Assembly (NCBI GenBank): GCA_965214285.1 | Contig: OZ243946.1 | Span: 558,001-622,000 of the forward strand | Direction: 5' to 3' | DNA from: G963422745 sp965214285 | GTDB taxonomy: Bacteria; Actinomycetota; Acidimicrobiia; Acidimicrobiales; Aldehydirespiratoraceae | DNA: 64,000 nt | In this document: one piece after another, positions 23,526 through 32,318 of the stretch | Position numbering within the stretch: position 1 is the first letter of the stretch | Layout: each line of letters begins with the position of its first letter | Made by a program: the position numbers and the translations under genes | Notes under the pieces: generated by a model | What the model was told of the DNA's origin: nothing | The model's database searches: none | The model's input: only the letters and a program-made list of their open reading frames with translations

Positions 23526-24551
23526 GTGGCCCGTCGACTGGCTCTGTACCTGCAGGACAAGCACCCGATCCGTCACGAGATCGAGGCGGCCCGCTACGCC
23601 GAGGACAAGGGCTTCAGCGAGATCTGGCAGGCCGACACCCGCCTGGCCCGTGACTGCGTGGTGATGATGAGCGCCCTGCTGGCGGGGACCTCGAGGCTGC
23701 GCATCGGCAGCGGCGTGCTGCCCATCTACACCCGCAACCCGGCGGTGATCGCCGCGACCTGGAGCACCATGTGGGAGCTGGCCGGCCTCACCCCCGAGGG
23801 CGAGAGCCGGGTGATGCTCGGGCTCGGCGCCTGGTGGGAGCCGATCGCATCCCGGGTCGGCACGCCCCGGCGCAGGCCGCTGCAGGCCATGCGCGAGAAC
23901 GTCGAGGCGATCCGGGCGTTGTTCACGATGGAGGAGGTGAGCTACTCAGGCGAGTTCGTCACCCTGGACCGGGTGAGCCTGGATGTCGCATACGGCGACC
24001 GCGGCCCCCGCGACATCCCCGTGTACATCGGCGCCACCGGACCCAGGATGCTGGAGCTGGCAGGCGAGATCGCCGACGGCGCGGTGCTCAACTACATGGT
24101 GTCCAGCGACTACATCCGCTCTGCCGTCGGCCACGTGGAGGCCGGCGCGGCCCGCTCGGGTCGCAGCATCGACGACGTGGACCGCCCGGAGCTGATCGTC
24201 TGCTCGCTCAGCGACAGCGACCCCGGCGAGGCGATGACCGCCGCCAAGTCGCTGGTGGCCTACTACCTGGGCACCGAGCCCCACATCGCCGAGGCCTCCG
24301 GCGCCGATCCGGGGCTGGTCGAGCGGGTGCGCGAGATCGTGGGCTGGCCCGCCACCGAGGACGACTACCGCCGTGCCGTGCCGCTGATCCCCGACGGCCT
24401 GGCCCGCTCGATGATGGCCGTCGGCAGCGCCACCGAATGCCGCGACCGGGTGGACGAGTACGTGGCAGCCGGCGTGACCTGTCCGATCCTGTACCCGCTG
24501 ATGGACGACATCGCCACGGTGGTAGACGCCTTCGCCGACTGGTCGCCGTGA
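23526..24551 (+). CDS. LLM-class F420-dependent oxidoreductase
   Basis: 341 residues of the luciferase-like barrel: EAARYAEDKGFSEIWQADTR, LRIGSGVLPIYTRNPAVIAA, MLGLGAWWEPIASRVG, then DIPVYIGATGPRMLELAGEI. It resembles F420-dependent Mer-like enzymes. It is coupled to the downstream amidohydrolase by a GTGA overlap, so the oxidised product may be the amidohydrolase substrate. GTG 23526 is supported by the leaderless -10 box and by the barrel beginning right away. Confidence 0.87.
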   Translation: MARRLALYLQDKHPIRHEIEAARYAEDKGFSEIWQADTRLARDCVVMMSALLAGTSRLRIGSGVLPIYTRNPAVIAATWSTMWELAGLTPEGESRVMLGLGAWWEPIASRVGTPRRRPLQAMRENVEAIRALFTMEEVSYSGEFVTLDRVSLDVAYGDRGPRDIPVYIGATGPRMLELAGEIADGAVLNYMVSSDYIRSAVGHVEAGAARSGRSIDDVDRPELIVCSLSDSDPGEAMTAAKSLVAYYLGTEPHIAEASGADPGLVERVREIVGWPATEDDYRRAVPLIPDGLARSMMAVGSATECRDRVDEYVAAGVTCPILYPLMDDIATVVDAFADWSP

Positions 24552-25987
24552 GCGCCGAGCCGGACCCTGCCGGCAGGCACGGCGACAGCGCCGGCGACTC
24601 CGGCTGCGGGGTCGAGCGGCCCTCAGGCGGCCTGCTGATCGCCGGTGCCGCGGTGCTGACCGTCGACGACGACTTCACGATCCACGATCCGGGCTGGGTG
24701 CACGTGGTCGACGACCGGATCGCGGCCCTCGGCGGCGGGGCGGCGCCTGCGGAGCTGCGTGCCGGGGCGGGCCGGGTGATCGACGGCAACGGCTGCGCGT
24801 TGATGCCCGGCATGACCAACGCCCACACGCACCTGTTCCAGACGTTCTTCCGCGGCCAGGCCGACGACAAGCCGCTGCTGGACTGGCTGCGCGAGTGCAT
24901 CTGGCCCGGGGCGGTGCACCTCGACCGTGAGTCCGCCGGGCTGGCGGCGCAGGTCGGCCTGATCGAGAACCTGCGCAGCGGCGCCACGACCGTGGTGGAC
25001 CACCAGTACGTGCATGTCGACGAGTCGATCGATGACGCGGTGTGCGAAGCCGCCGACCGCCTTGGCGTGCGCTTTCTGCTGGCCCGCGGCTGGGCGGACC
25101 GCAACTACGAGCCGCGCCTCACCGAGCCCGCCGAGACGGTGCTGGAGCGCACCGCACGGGTGCGGGCGCGCTGGCAGGGCCGAGACGGCGACCGCATCCG
25201 TGTGGAGCTGGCGCCGCTGATCCCCTGGGGCTGCTCCGACGATGCCATGCAAGCGACGGTTGCGGCGGCGCGCTCCTGGGGCGCCGGCACCCACATCCAC
25301 TGCGCCGAGACCGCAGCCGAGGTCGACATGTCGCTCGCCGAGCGGGGACTGCGTCACGTGGAATGGCTCGACAGCCACGGGCTCGGCCCCGACTTCCGGC
25401 TGGCGCACTCGGTGTGGCTGGAGGACCGCGAGCTGGACCTGGTGGCCCAGCGGGGCGCGGTGGTGGTGTCGTGCCCGGTGAGCAACATGTACCTGGCCTC
25501 GGGCGTGCCCCGGGTCGCAGACATGCTGGCCAAAGGCATCGCCGTGGGCCTCGGCAGCGACGGCTCGGGCAGCAACAACCGCCAGGACATGTTCGAGGTG
25601 CTCAAGGCCACGGTGCTGCTGGCGAAAGTCGACCGGCTCGACGCCATGGCGCTGCAGCCCGAGCAGGCCCTGACGATGGCCTGCCGTGGCGGTGCCGCGG
25701 CGGCCGGCCTGGCCCTCCAGACCGGCTGCATCGCGGCGGGCCGCAAGGCGGATCTGGTGATGGTCGACCTGCGCTCGGTGTTCGTGGCGCCGGTTCACCG
25801 GGTGGCCAGCGCCCTGGTGTTCTGCGCCTCGCCCGCCCAGGTGGTCGCCGTGCTGGTCGACGGTCGGCTGCTGATCGACGACGGCGAGGTGGTCGGCATC
25901 GACGAGGCCGCCCTCCTCGACGCTGCGGAGGCCTCCGCTGCGGAGCTGTTCAGGCGAGCCGGCATCGCCTCGCGCCTCACCCGCTGA
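24548..25987 (+). CDS. amidohydrolase of the TRZ/ATZ/8-oxoguanine deaminase group
   Basis: 479 residues. The metal site is complete: NAHTHLFQTFFRGQADD (H-x-H), HIHCAET, LAHSVWL and the Asp of VGLGSDGSGSNNRQDM. The flanking beta-sandwich has VIDGNGCALMPGM at the front and AGRKADLVMVDLRSVFVAP at the back. This group deaminates or dechlorinates s-triazines, guanine, 8-oxoguanine or similar rings. It is translated together with the upstream F420 oxidoreductase. The first 30 residues are a Gly/Ser/Asp-rich extension. Substrate not determined. Confidence 0.87.
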   Translation: MSAEPDPAGRHGDSAGDSGCGVERPSGGLLIAGAAVLTVDDDFTIHDPGWVHVVDDRIAALGGGAAPAELRAGAGRVIDGNGCALMPGMTNAHTHLFQTFFRGQADDKPLLDWLRECIWPGAVHLDRESAGLAAQVGLIENLRSGATTVVDHQYVHVDESIDDAVCEAADRLGVRFLLARGWADRNYEPRLTEPAETVLERTARVRARWQGRDGDRIRVELAPLIPWGCSDDAMQATVAAARSWGAGTHIHCAETAAEVDMSLAERGLRHVEWLDSHGLGPDFRLAHSVWLEDRELDLVAQRGAVVVSCPVSNMYLASGVPRVADMLAKGIAVGLGSDGSGSNNRQDMFEVLKATVLLAKVDRLDAMALQPEQALTMACRGGAAAAGLALQTGCIAAGRKADLVMVDLRSVFVAPVHRVASALVFCASPAQVVAVLVDGRLLIDDGEVVGIDEAALLDAAEASAAELFRRAGIASRLTR

Positions 25988-26033
25988 CGCCCCGATCCCC
26001 GCATCGGCAGGGTCGGGTCGCCGCTGAGGCTGG

Positions 26034-26426
26034 CTAGCGGGCGGCGATGACCGAGATCTCCATGAGCCACTCGGGCCGGGCCAGCGCGGGCACCACCACC
26101 AGGGTCGACGCCGCCAGCGAGTCGCCGAGCGCCTTGTCGCGCACGGCCATCACCGGCGCCAGGTCGTGGCCGGGAGTCACGTAGGTGGTCATCGACACCA
26201 CGTCGGCCGGGGTCATCTGCGCCTCGGCCAGGATGGCGGCGATGTTCGCCCAGATCACCTCGGCCTGATCGGCCAGGCCCTCGGGCACGCTGCCGTCGGG
26301 GGCGATGGCCACCACCCCTGAGGTGTGCAGCCAGCAGCGGGCGTCGGCGGTGAGGCGGGCGTGGGCGTAGCGGGCCGCGGGCGGCGCGATCCGATCCGGC
26401 ATCACCGTGGTGTGGCGGGCAGCCAT
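26034..26426 (-). CDS. RidA/YjgF-family protein
   Basis: 130 residues with the chorismate-mutase-like fold of the Rid family: LHTSGVVAIAPDG, DQAEVIWANIAAILAEAQMT with DVVSMTTYVTP, and the ending ARPEWLMEISVIAA. Archetypal RidA hydrolyses reactive enamines using an Arg two positions before the conserved Pro; here the Arg directly precedes Pro, so standard activity is uncertain. Other Rid proteins act on ring-opening products, as in the Rut uracil pathway, which suits the neighbours. A TAGGGT box lies 7 nt before the ATG. Confidence 0.85.
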   Translation of the reverse strand: MAARHTTVMPDRIAPPAARYAHARLTADARCWLHTSGVVAIAPDGSVPEGLADQAEVIWANIAAILAEAQMTPADVVSMTTYVTPGHDLAPVMAVRDKALGDSLAASTLVVVPALARPEWLMEISVIAAR

Positions 26427-26433
26427 CGCAGCG

Positions 26434-26439
26434 ACCCTA
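26434..26439 (-). promoter_or_regulatory. -10 box TAGGGT, leaderless start of the RidA-like gene
   Basis: Hexamer 7 nt before the ATG at 26426 on the minus strand. Confidence 0.45.
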
Positions 26440-26501
26440 CTGCCCGCACGACTGCCGACGCGAGCACCCGCAGCGATCAGCAGCTGCGGAGGCGAGCCGG
26501 C

Positions 26502-26507
26502 TAGCTT
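26502..26507 (+). promoter_or_regulatory. -10 box TAGCTT at the head of the Mo-hydroxylase operon
   Basis: Hexamer 7 nt before GTG 26515, predicting a leaderless operon mRNA for the genes from 26515 onward. Confidence 0.45.
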
Positions 26508-26514
26508 GGAGGCC

Positions 26515-27273
26515 GTGCCGCTGCCGACCGCCTATCACCGTCCGCCCACACTCGATGAGGCGCTGGCCCTGCTGGCCGAGCCCAAAAGAGTGCCGCTGGC
26601 GGGCGGAACCGTGCTCAACGCGGACCGCGAGCCGGCAGACATCGAGGTGGTCGACCTCCAGTCGCTCGGGCTCGATCAGATCAGCGTCGACGGCATTTCG
26701 CTGCGCATCGGCAGCACCGTCACCCTCGACACCCTGGCCCGCCACCCCGCCGTGCCAGGCTGGCTGGCCGGGATCGCCCGCGCCGAGGCCGCCTCCACGC
26801 TGCGGACCCTGGCCACCGTCGGCGGGCTGGCGGCATCGCGCTGGGCCGACAGCGTGCTGCTGGCCGCCCTGCTGGCAAGCGACTGCACAGTCGAGCTGGC
26901 AGGGCCTGTAGGCTCAGAACCGAAGGGGCCGTCCGAAATCCCGCTCGCTGGGCTTCTCGAAGACGGCGTTCCCGGCGGGGCGCTCATCGTGTCGTTCACG
27001 CTCGACGTCTCCGGCGTCTGCGCCATAGCAGCAACCGGGCGCACACCGGCTGACGTCCCCATCGTGGCCGCCGTCGCCAGATCCCTGAGCACCCCCGAGG
27101 GCGCCACAACCGTCCGGCTGGCGCTCAGCGGCGTGGCCACCGTGCCGCGTCTTGTCGACCCCGCAGACCCCGCAGCCGGGCTAGGGCCCGCAGGCGACTT
27201 CCGCGGCTCGTCGGCCTACCGCCTGCATCTCGCCTCGGTGCTGGGCAGCCGAGCGCTAAGGAAGCTGTCGTGA
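26515..27273 (+). CDS. FAD-subunit-like protein of molybdenum hydroxylase
   Basis: 252 residues, short for a CoxM/XdhB-type FAD subunit (about 270-300). It keeps the opening pattern YHRPPTLDEALALLAEPKRV, the first flavin loop LAGGTVLN and TLATVGGLAASRWADSVLLA in place of the second loop. The usual Q-V-R-N-x-G-T and G-G-x-x-x-x-x-D-P motifs are eroded, so flavin binding needs to be confirmed. Its stop overlaps the start of the Mo subunit as GTGA. Compare the orthodox CoxM at 51963. Confidence 0.75.
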   Translation: MPLPTAYHRPPTLDEALALLAEPKRVPLAGGTVLNADREPADIEVVDLQSLGLDQISVDGISLRIGSTVTLDTLARHPAVPGWLAGIARAEAASTLRTLATVGGLAASRWADSVLLAALLASDCTVELAGPVGSEPKGPSEIPLAGLLEDGVPGGALIVSFTLDVSGVCAIAATGRTPADVPIVAAVARSLSTPEGATTVRLALSGVATVPRLVDPADPAAGLGPAGDFRGSSAYRLHLASVLGSRALRKLS

Positions 27274-30191
27274 ACGTCAGCTTGGAGCTCAACGGCAGCA
27301 CCGTCAGCACCGAGATCGCGCCCGCCGACAACCTGCGTGACGTGCTGCGCCGGCTCGGCATGTTCAGCGTCAAGTACGGCTCGCCCGACGGCACGACCGG
27401 CGCCGCGGCGGTCCTCTACGACGGCAGGCTGGCCAGCGCCGATGTGATCCTCGCCGCCTCCGCTCACGGCCACCGCATCACCACCGTCGAGGCTCTCAAC
27501 ACCGAGCGCGGCCTGCACCCGATCCAGCTCGCCTTCACCGCCGTGGGCGCATTCCAGTCCGGCTACTCGGCGGGGGCCATGATCCTGGGCACGCTGGCGC
27601 TGCTCGAAGCCAACCCCGACCCGTCAGAGGCCGAGATCCGAGACATGCTCTCGGGCATCCTCGACCGCGAGACCGCCTATGTGAAGCCGGTCGAGGCTGT
27701 GAAGCGGGCCGCGGCGATGCTGCGAGATGCCGATCCCGAGCCTTTCGGCCCGCTGATCGTCAAGCCACTCACCGACGGCGTCAATGCCGCCGTCTACGAC
27801 CCCGCCGCAGCGCCGCCGCAGGCCTCGCAGGCGGTGCCGCGCCTGGTGCCGTCTCGTGACGTTCCGGAGATGTCGGTCGTCGGCAAGCCCGAGGTGAAGG
27901 TGGACGCGGTGCGTCTCGCCAAGGGCAACCCCGCCTTCACCGACGACATCGACCTGCGCGGCATGCTGCACGCCAAGCTGCTGACCAGCCCGCACGCCCA
28001 TGCCCGCATCGTCGACATCGACGACTCCGCAGCGCGAGCGCTGCCCGGCGTGCATGCCGTGCTGCATCACCGCAACGTCGCCCGCGTCAAGTACGCCAGC
28101 GGCGGCCAGAGCTGGCCCAACCCGCACCCCCACGATCAGGTCAGCTTCGACGACAAGGTGCGCCACGTGGGCGACCGGGTGGCCGTGGTGGCCGCCGAGA
28201 GCGTCGAGATCGCCGAGCAGGCCGCGGCGCTGATCGACGTGAGCTACGAGGTGCTGCCGGCGGTGTTCGACGAGCGCCTCGCCATGGACCCCGATGCGCC
28301 CAAGGTCCACGACGAGCCCGACACCGAGGGCATCTTCGACGCCGAGCGCAACATCGTTCACCGCATCGAGGCGCAGCGGGGCGACGTGGATGCGGCGCTG
28401 GCCGCGGCGGAGCACGTGTTCGAGCAGACCTTCCGGGTGCATCAGGTGCAGCAGTGCCCGATCGAGCCGCACATCTCGATCGCCTGGCTCGACTCCGACG
28501 AGCGCATGGTGATCCGCACCGCCACCCAGGTGCCGTTCCACACCCGGCGCATGGTGGCGCCGCTGCTGGGCATGGACATCAAGGACATCCGGGTGATCAA
28601 GCCCCGCATCGGCGGCGGCTTCGGGGCCAAGCAGGAGATGCTGATCGAGGACATCGTCGGCCATCTGGCCATCGCCACCCGCCGCCCGGTCCGCCTGGAG
28701 CTGACCCGTCACGAGGAGTTCGTCTCCAGCCGCACCCGTCACCCGCAGACGATCACCTACCGCACCGGCGTGGACCACGACGGCAAGCTCGTCGCCCAGG
28801 ACATGCGCATCATCGGCAACACCGGCCCGTATGGCACGCACGGCTACACGGTGCAGACCGTGTCGGGGCTGCGCGGCCTGAGCCAGTACGACTGCGGAAA
28901 CAAGCGCTTTGTCTGCGACGTGGTCTACACCAACATCCCGGTCCCGGGCGCCTACCGCGGCTACGGCGCGCCGCAGGCCGAGTTCGCCCTGGAATCGCAC
29001 CTCGAGGACGTGGCCCGCGAGCTCGGCATCGACGTGATCGAGTTCAAGCGCAGCAACTGGGTGCGCGCCGGCAGCGAGATGGACATCGCCCCGCATCTCG
29101 GCGAGCGGGCCGTGGTCGAAGAGGAGCTCGACGAGTACCCCAGGATCACCTCCGAGGGAATCGAGGAGTGCGTCGCCCAGGCCATGCGCGAGATCGCCTG
29201 GCACCGCCGCGACGACCCCGCCTGGAAGGCGCCGCCGGACCGCCCGCACATCCGCCGCGGCATCGGCTTCGCCTTCTGCATGCACGGCACCGCCATCCCG
29301 TTCCTGGACATGGGCGGCTGCTCGATCAAGCTCAACGACGACGGCTCGTTCAACATGCTCGTCGGCGCCACCGATCTCGGCACCGGCGCCGACACCGTGC
29401 TGGGCCAGATCGCAGCCGAGGTGCTCGGCGTGCCGCTCGACGACATCAAGGTCTACTCCAGCGACACCGACGTGACCCCGTTCGACACCGGCGCCTATGC
29501 GTCGTCGACCACCTACATCTCGGGGACCGCGGCCATGAACGCAGCCGAGAACGTGCGCAAGCGGCTCAAGGAGCGAGCCGCGATGCTGCTCGGGGTGGAG
29601 GAGCCGTGCACCATCGAGCTGCGCGACCGCAGGGCCTATGCGCCCGACGGCCGCAGCGTGTCGCTTGAGGAGATCGCCCTGGACTCGCTGCACACACAGG
29701 ACCAGGAGCAGATCATGGGCACGTCGTCGCACGTGTCGCCGGACTGCCCGCCGCCGTTCGGGGCGCAGATGGCCGAGATCGAGGTGGACATCGAGACCGG
29801 CCAGGTCTGCGTCGTCAAGCTGGTGATGGCGGTGGACTGCGGGGTCGCCATCAACCCGATCACCGCGGCGGGCCAGGTGGAGGGCGGGATGCTGCAGGCG
29901 CTGGGGTATGCCCACTGCGAGGAGTACGCCTACGACGACGACGGGCGCATGCTCAACGGGGCCTTCGGGCCCTACAAGATCTACGCCGCGGACGAGATGC
30001 CCGAGACGGTGGTGTATCTGGTGCAGACCCTGGAGGACTCCGGGCCGTTCGGCGCCAAGGCGGTGGCGGAGATCCCCAAGGACGGGGTGGCACCGGCGCT
30101 TCGCAACGCCATCCTCGACGCCACCGGAGCGGCGATCAACGAGCTGCCGTTCACCCCCGAACGGGTACTCACCGCCCTCCGCCCCACATGA
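27270..30191 (+). CDS. xdhD: XdhD-like molybdenum hydroxylase, cysteine-free ferredoxin domain fused to Mo subunit
   Basis: 973 residues. Residues 1-160 align with the two-cluster [2Fe-2S] domain of xanthine dehydrogenases, but all eight cysteine positions are changed (Ser38, Thr43, Ala46, Asp58, Ser97, Ser100, Asp132, Glu134). The remainder is a full Mo-binding subunit: GGGFGAKQEM, the active-site loop GAYRGYGAPQ (Ala561 onward), and the catalytic Glu934 in FGAKAVAEIP. The neighbours SsnA, XdhC, YqeB and YqeC mark a selenium-dependent molybdenum hydroxylase; E. coli XdhD has the same fused layout. It would hydroxylate a purine or other N-heterocycle. Without clusters the electron path to the FAD subunit is unclear. 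Confidence 0.88.
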   Translation: MNVSLELNGSTVSTEIAPADNLRDVLRRLGMFSVKYGSPDGTTGAAAVLYDGRLASADVILAASAHGHRITTVEALNTERGLHPIQLAFTAVGAFQSGYSAGAMILGTLALLEANPDPSEAEIRDMLSGILDRETAYVKPVEAVKRAAAMLRDADPEPFGPLIVKPLTDGVNAAVYDPAAAPPQASQAVPRLVPSRDVPEMSVVGKPEVKVDAVRLAKGNPAFTDDIDLRGMLHAKLLTSPHAHARIVDIDDSAARALPGVHAVLHHRNVARVKYASGGQSWPNPHPHDQVSFDDKVRHVGDRVAVVAAESVEIAEQAAALIDVSYEVLPAVFDERLAMDPDAPKVHDEPDTEGIFDAERNIVHRIEAQRGDVDAALAAAEHVFEQTFRVHQVQQCPIEPHISIAWLDSDERMVIRTATQVPFHTRRMVAPLLGMDIKDIRVIKPRIGGGFGAKQEMLIEDIVGHLAIATRRPVRLELTRHEEFVSSRTRHPQTITYRTGVDHDGKLVAQDMRIIGNTGPYGTHGYTVQTVSGLRGLSQYDCGNKRFVCDVVYTNIPVPGAYRGYGAPQAEFALESHLEDVARELGIDVIEFKRSNWVRAGSEMDIAPHLGERAVVEEELDEYPRITSEGIEECVAQAMREIAWHRRDDPAWKAPPDRPHIRRGIGFAFCMHGTAIPFLDMGGCSIKLNDDGSFNMLVGATDLGTGADTVLGQIAAEVLGVPLDDIKVYSSDTDVTPFDTGAYASSTTYISGTAAMNAAENVRKRLKERAAMLLGVEEPCTIELRDRRAYAPDGRSVSLEEIALDSLHTQDQEQIMGTSSHVSPDCPPPFGAQMAEIEVDIETGQVCVVKLVMAVDCGVAINPITAAGQVEGGMLQALGYAHCEEYAYDDDGRMLNGAFGPYKIYAADEMPETVVYLVQTLEDSGPFGAKAVAEIPKDGVAPALRNAILDATGAAINELPFTPERVLTALRPT

Positions 30192-31504
30192 CGCTGGTCG
30201 TTGCCGACTGGGTGCTGACGGCGGCCGAGGCCGAGCCGCTGGCCTCGGGCGCGGTGCGGGTGGACGGGGGCGTTGTGCAGCGGGTCGGCCCCGCTGACGA
30301 GCTGCGGGCCGCCTACGCCGACGACGAGGTGGTCGACGCCTCAGGCCATGTGGTGCTGCCCGGCTTCGTCAACGCCCACACGCATCTCTACGGCACGCTC
30401 GCCCACGGCATCCCGCTGGCCGCCGCCCCGGCCGACTTCTGGGGCTTCCTGGCGGACTTCTGGTGGCCCATGGTCGAGGACGCCCTCGACGTCGAGATGA
30501 TCTCAGCGGCCACCGACTGGGCGTGCGCCGAGATGCTGGGCTCGGGCACCACCACGTTCTGCGACATCGTCGAGGCGCCCAACGCCCTGCCCGGCGTGCT
30601 CACAGCCCAGAGGGAGGTCGTGCAGCGCAGTGGGCTGCGAGGCCTGCTCAGCTTCGAGGCCACCGAGCGGGCCGGGCCCGAGATCGCCCGCCTCGGCCTC
30701 GCCGAGAACACGGCCTTCATCGACTCCTGCGACCCGGGCGGGTTGGTCGGCGGGCTGATGTGCTGGCACACCACCTTCACCTGCTCGGCCGACTACATCG
30801 CCGAGGCGTTCGGGTTGGCCGCCGAGCGCGGCGTGATGAGCCATGCGCACGTGAACGAAGGCGTCCACGAGGGCCGCTGGGCCGAGCAGCGCCTGGGTGC
30901 TCGCACGGTCGAGCTCTACGACCGCCTCGGCGTGGCCGGGCCGGGCCTGCTGGCCAGCCAGTGCGTGCAGCTCTCCGATCGGGAGCGCGAGCTGCTCGCC
31001 GAGCGTGACGTGCGGGTGGTGCACATGCCGCTGGCCAACTGCGAGGTCGGCGGCGGGATCGCCCCGATTCCCGAGCTGTGCGACGCCGGGGTCACCGTCG
31101 GGCTCGGCAGTGACGGCTACGTCAACGACATGTACGAGGTGATGCGGGGCGCTTTCCTGTTGCACAAGGCCCGGCTTTGCGACCCGGCGGTGATGCCCGC
31201 GAGCCGGGTGCTGGCCATGGCCACCTCCGACGGCGCCCGCGCCCTGGGCCTGGAGCGGGTGGGCCGGCTCGATCCGGGCTGGTCGGCCGACCTGCAGATC
31301 GTCGACGCCGAGTTCCCCACGCCGCTCACCGCCCACAACCTCGCCGAGCAGCTCGTGCTGTGGCGCAACCGCTCGCATGTGCGAGACGTGATGGTCGCAG
31401 GCGAGTGGCGGGTGCGCGGCGGCGAGGTGCTCGGCGCCGACCTCAGCCGGCTCGCGGCCCGCACCCGTGCGCAGGCGCGCCGCCTCTGGGGGACAGGCTC
31501 GTGA
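30188..31504 (+). CDS. ssnA: SsnA-like metal-dependent aminohydrolase
   Basis: 438 residues. Metal ligands: NAHTHLYGTLAHG (H-x-H), SHAHVNEG, and the Asp of GLGSDGYVNDMYEVMRGA; the usual late His motif reads LLASQCVQL. The segments DFWGFLADFWWPMVEDALD and FPTPLTAHNLAEQLVL match the pattern of E. coli SsnA, which is encoded next to XdhD there. SsnA-type enzymes act on purine-like or ring-opened compounds. ATG 30188 overlaps the Mo subunit stop by ATGA, so the two are likely made together. Confidence 0.82.
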   Translation: MTLVVADWVLTAAEAEPLASGAVRVDGGVVQRVGPADELRAAYADDEVVDASGHVVLPGFVNAHTHLYGTLAHGIPLAAAPADFWGFLADFWWPMVEDALDVEMISAATDWACAEMLGSGTTTFCDIVEAPNALPGVLTAQREVVQRSGLRGLLSFEATERAGPEIARLGLAENTAFIDSCDPGGLVGGLMCWHTTFTCSADYIAEAFGLAAERGVMSHAHVNEGVHEGRWAEQRLGARTVELYDRLGVAGPGLLASQCVQLSDRERELLAERDVRVVHMPLANCEVGGGIAPIPELCDAGVTVGLGSDGYVNDMYEVMRGAFLLHKARLCDPAVMPASRVLAMATSDGARALGLERVGRLDPGWSADLQIVDAEFPTPLTAHNLAEQLVLWRNRSHVRDVMVAGEWRVRGGEVLGADLSRLAARTRAQARRLWGTGS

Positions 31505-31559
31505 CGCCCGGACCGGCCCGTGGTCGCCGAGGCGTGTTCGCGAGCGGGAGGCCGGCACC

Positions 31560-32318
31560 GTGATCGCCGAGCTGGCCGCCGCCATCGAGCGCGGCGAGCC
31601 GGTGGTGCTGGCCACGGTCGTGCGCACCCGCCGCTCGGTGCCCCGACGGCCAGGCTCGAAGATGCTGGTGTACGCGGATGGCAGAACCTCGGGCAGCGTC
31701 GGCGGAGGCGAGCTCGAGCACCGGGTTACCCTCGAAGCCGTCGAGGCGCTGGCCGACGGCCGGCCCCGCGTCGTCAGCTATTCGCTCGTCGATCCCGCCG
31801 AGGGCGACCCCGGCGTGTGCGGCGGCGAAGCCGAGATCTACCTGGAGCCGCACATGCCCACGCCCACACTGTTCATCGTCGGTGCAGGCCACGTGGGCCG
31901 GGCCGTCAGCGAGCTGGCAGGCTGGCTGGGCATGCGCACCGTGATCTGGGACGACCGGGCCGACATGGCCGACAGCGCCCCCGGCGAGCCTGCGGCTGCT
32001 CTCAGCGGCCCGATCAGCGACGCCCTGGCGGCTCAGCCGCTGACCGCCGGCGACTCGGCGGTCGTGGTCACCCGCAACGTGAGCCTCGACCTTGAGATCC
32101 TGCCCGAGCTGCTGGCCACGCCGGCGCGCTACGTCGGGCTGATGGGCAGCGACCGCCGCTGGTCGACCACCCGTGCGGCGTTGCTCGAAGCGGGGGCCGA
32201 CGAGGCCGACCTCGCAAGGGTGCATGCCCCGATCGGGCTGGAGATCCACGCCGAGACGCCCGAGGAGATCGCCGTCAGCATCCTCGCCGAGGTGATCGGT
32301 GAGCGCCGCGGACCCTGA
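31560..32318 (+). CDS. xdhC: XdhC/CoxI-family molybdenum hydroxylase maturation protein
   Basis: 252 residues. The N-terminal XdhC/CoxI domain has GEPVVLATVVRTRRSVPRRP with GSVGGGELEHRV, then a Rossmann domain (LFIVGAGHVGRAVSELAGWL) ending at ARYVGLMGSDRRWSTT. XdhC proteins bind molybdenum cofactor and insert its sulfurated, or here perhaps selenium-bearing, form into the hydroxylase. GTG 31560 is preceded by GCGGGAGG; longer frames run into unconserved Arg-rich sequence. The C-terminus overlaps the YqeB gene by 20 nt. Confidence 0.85.
   Translation: MIAELAAAIERGEPVVLATVVRTRRSVPRRPGSKMLVYADGRTSGSVGGGELEHRVTLEAVEALADGRPRVVSYSLVDPAEGDPGVCGGEAEIYLEPHMPTPTLFIVGAGHVGRAVSELAGWLGMRTVIWDDRADMADSAPGEPAAALSGPISDALAAQPLTAGDSAVVVTRNVSLDLEILPELLATPARYVGLMGSDRRWSTTRAALLEAGADEADLARVHAPIGLEIHAETPEEIAVSILAEVIGERRGP

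Noticed and set aside
27624..29915. 763-codon open frame antisense to the XdhD-like gene
   Set aside because: Its His/Val/Gly-rich composition mirrors the GC-biased third positions of the real gene and shows no domain; the plus-strand protein is clearly homologous to Mo hydroxylases.
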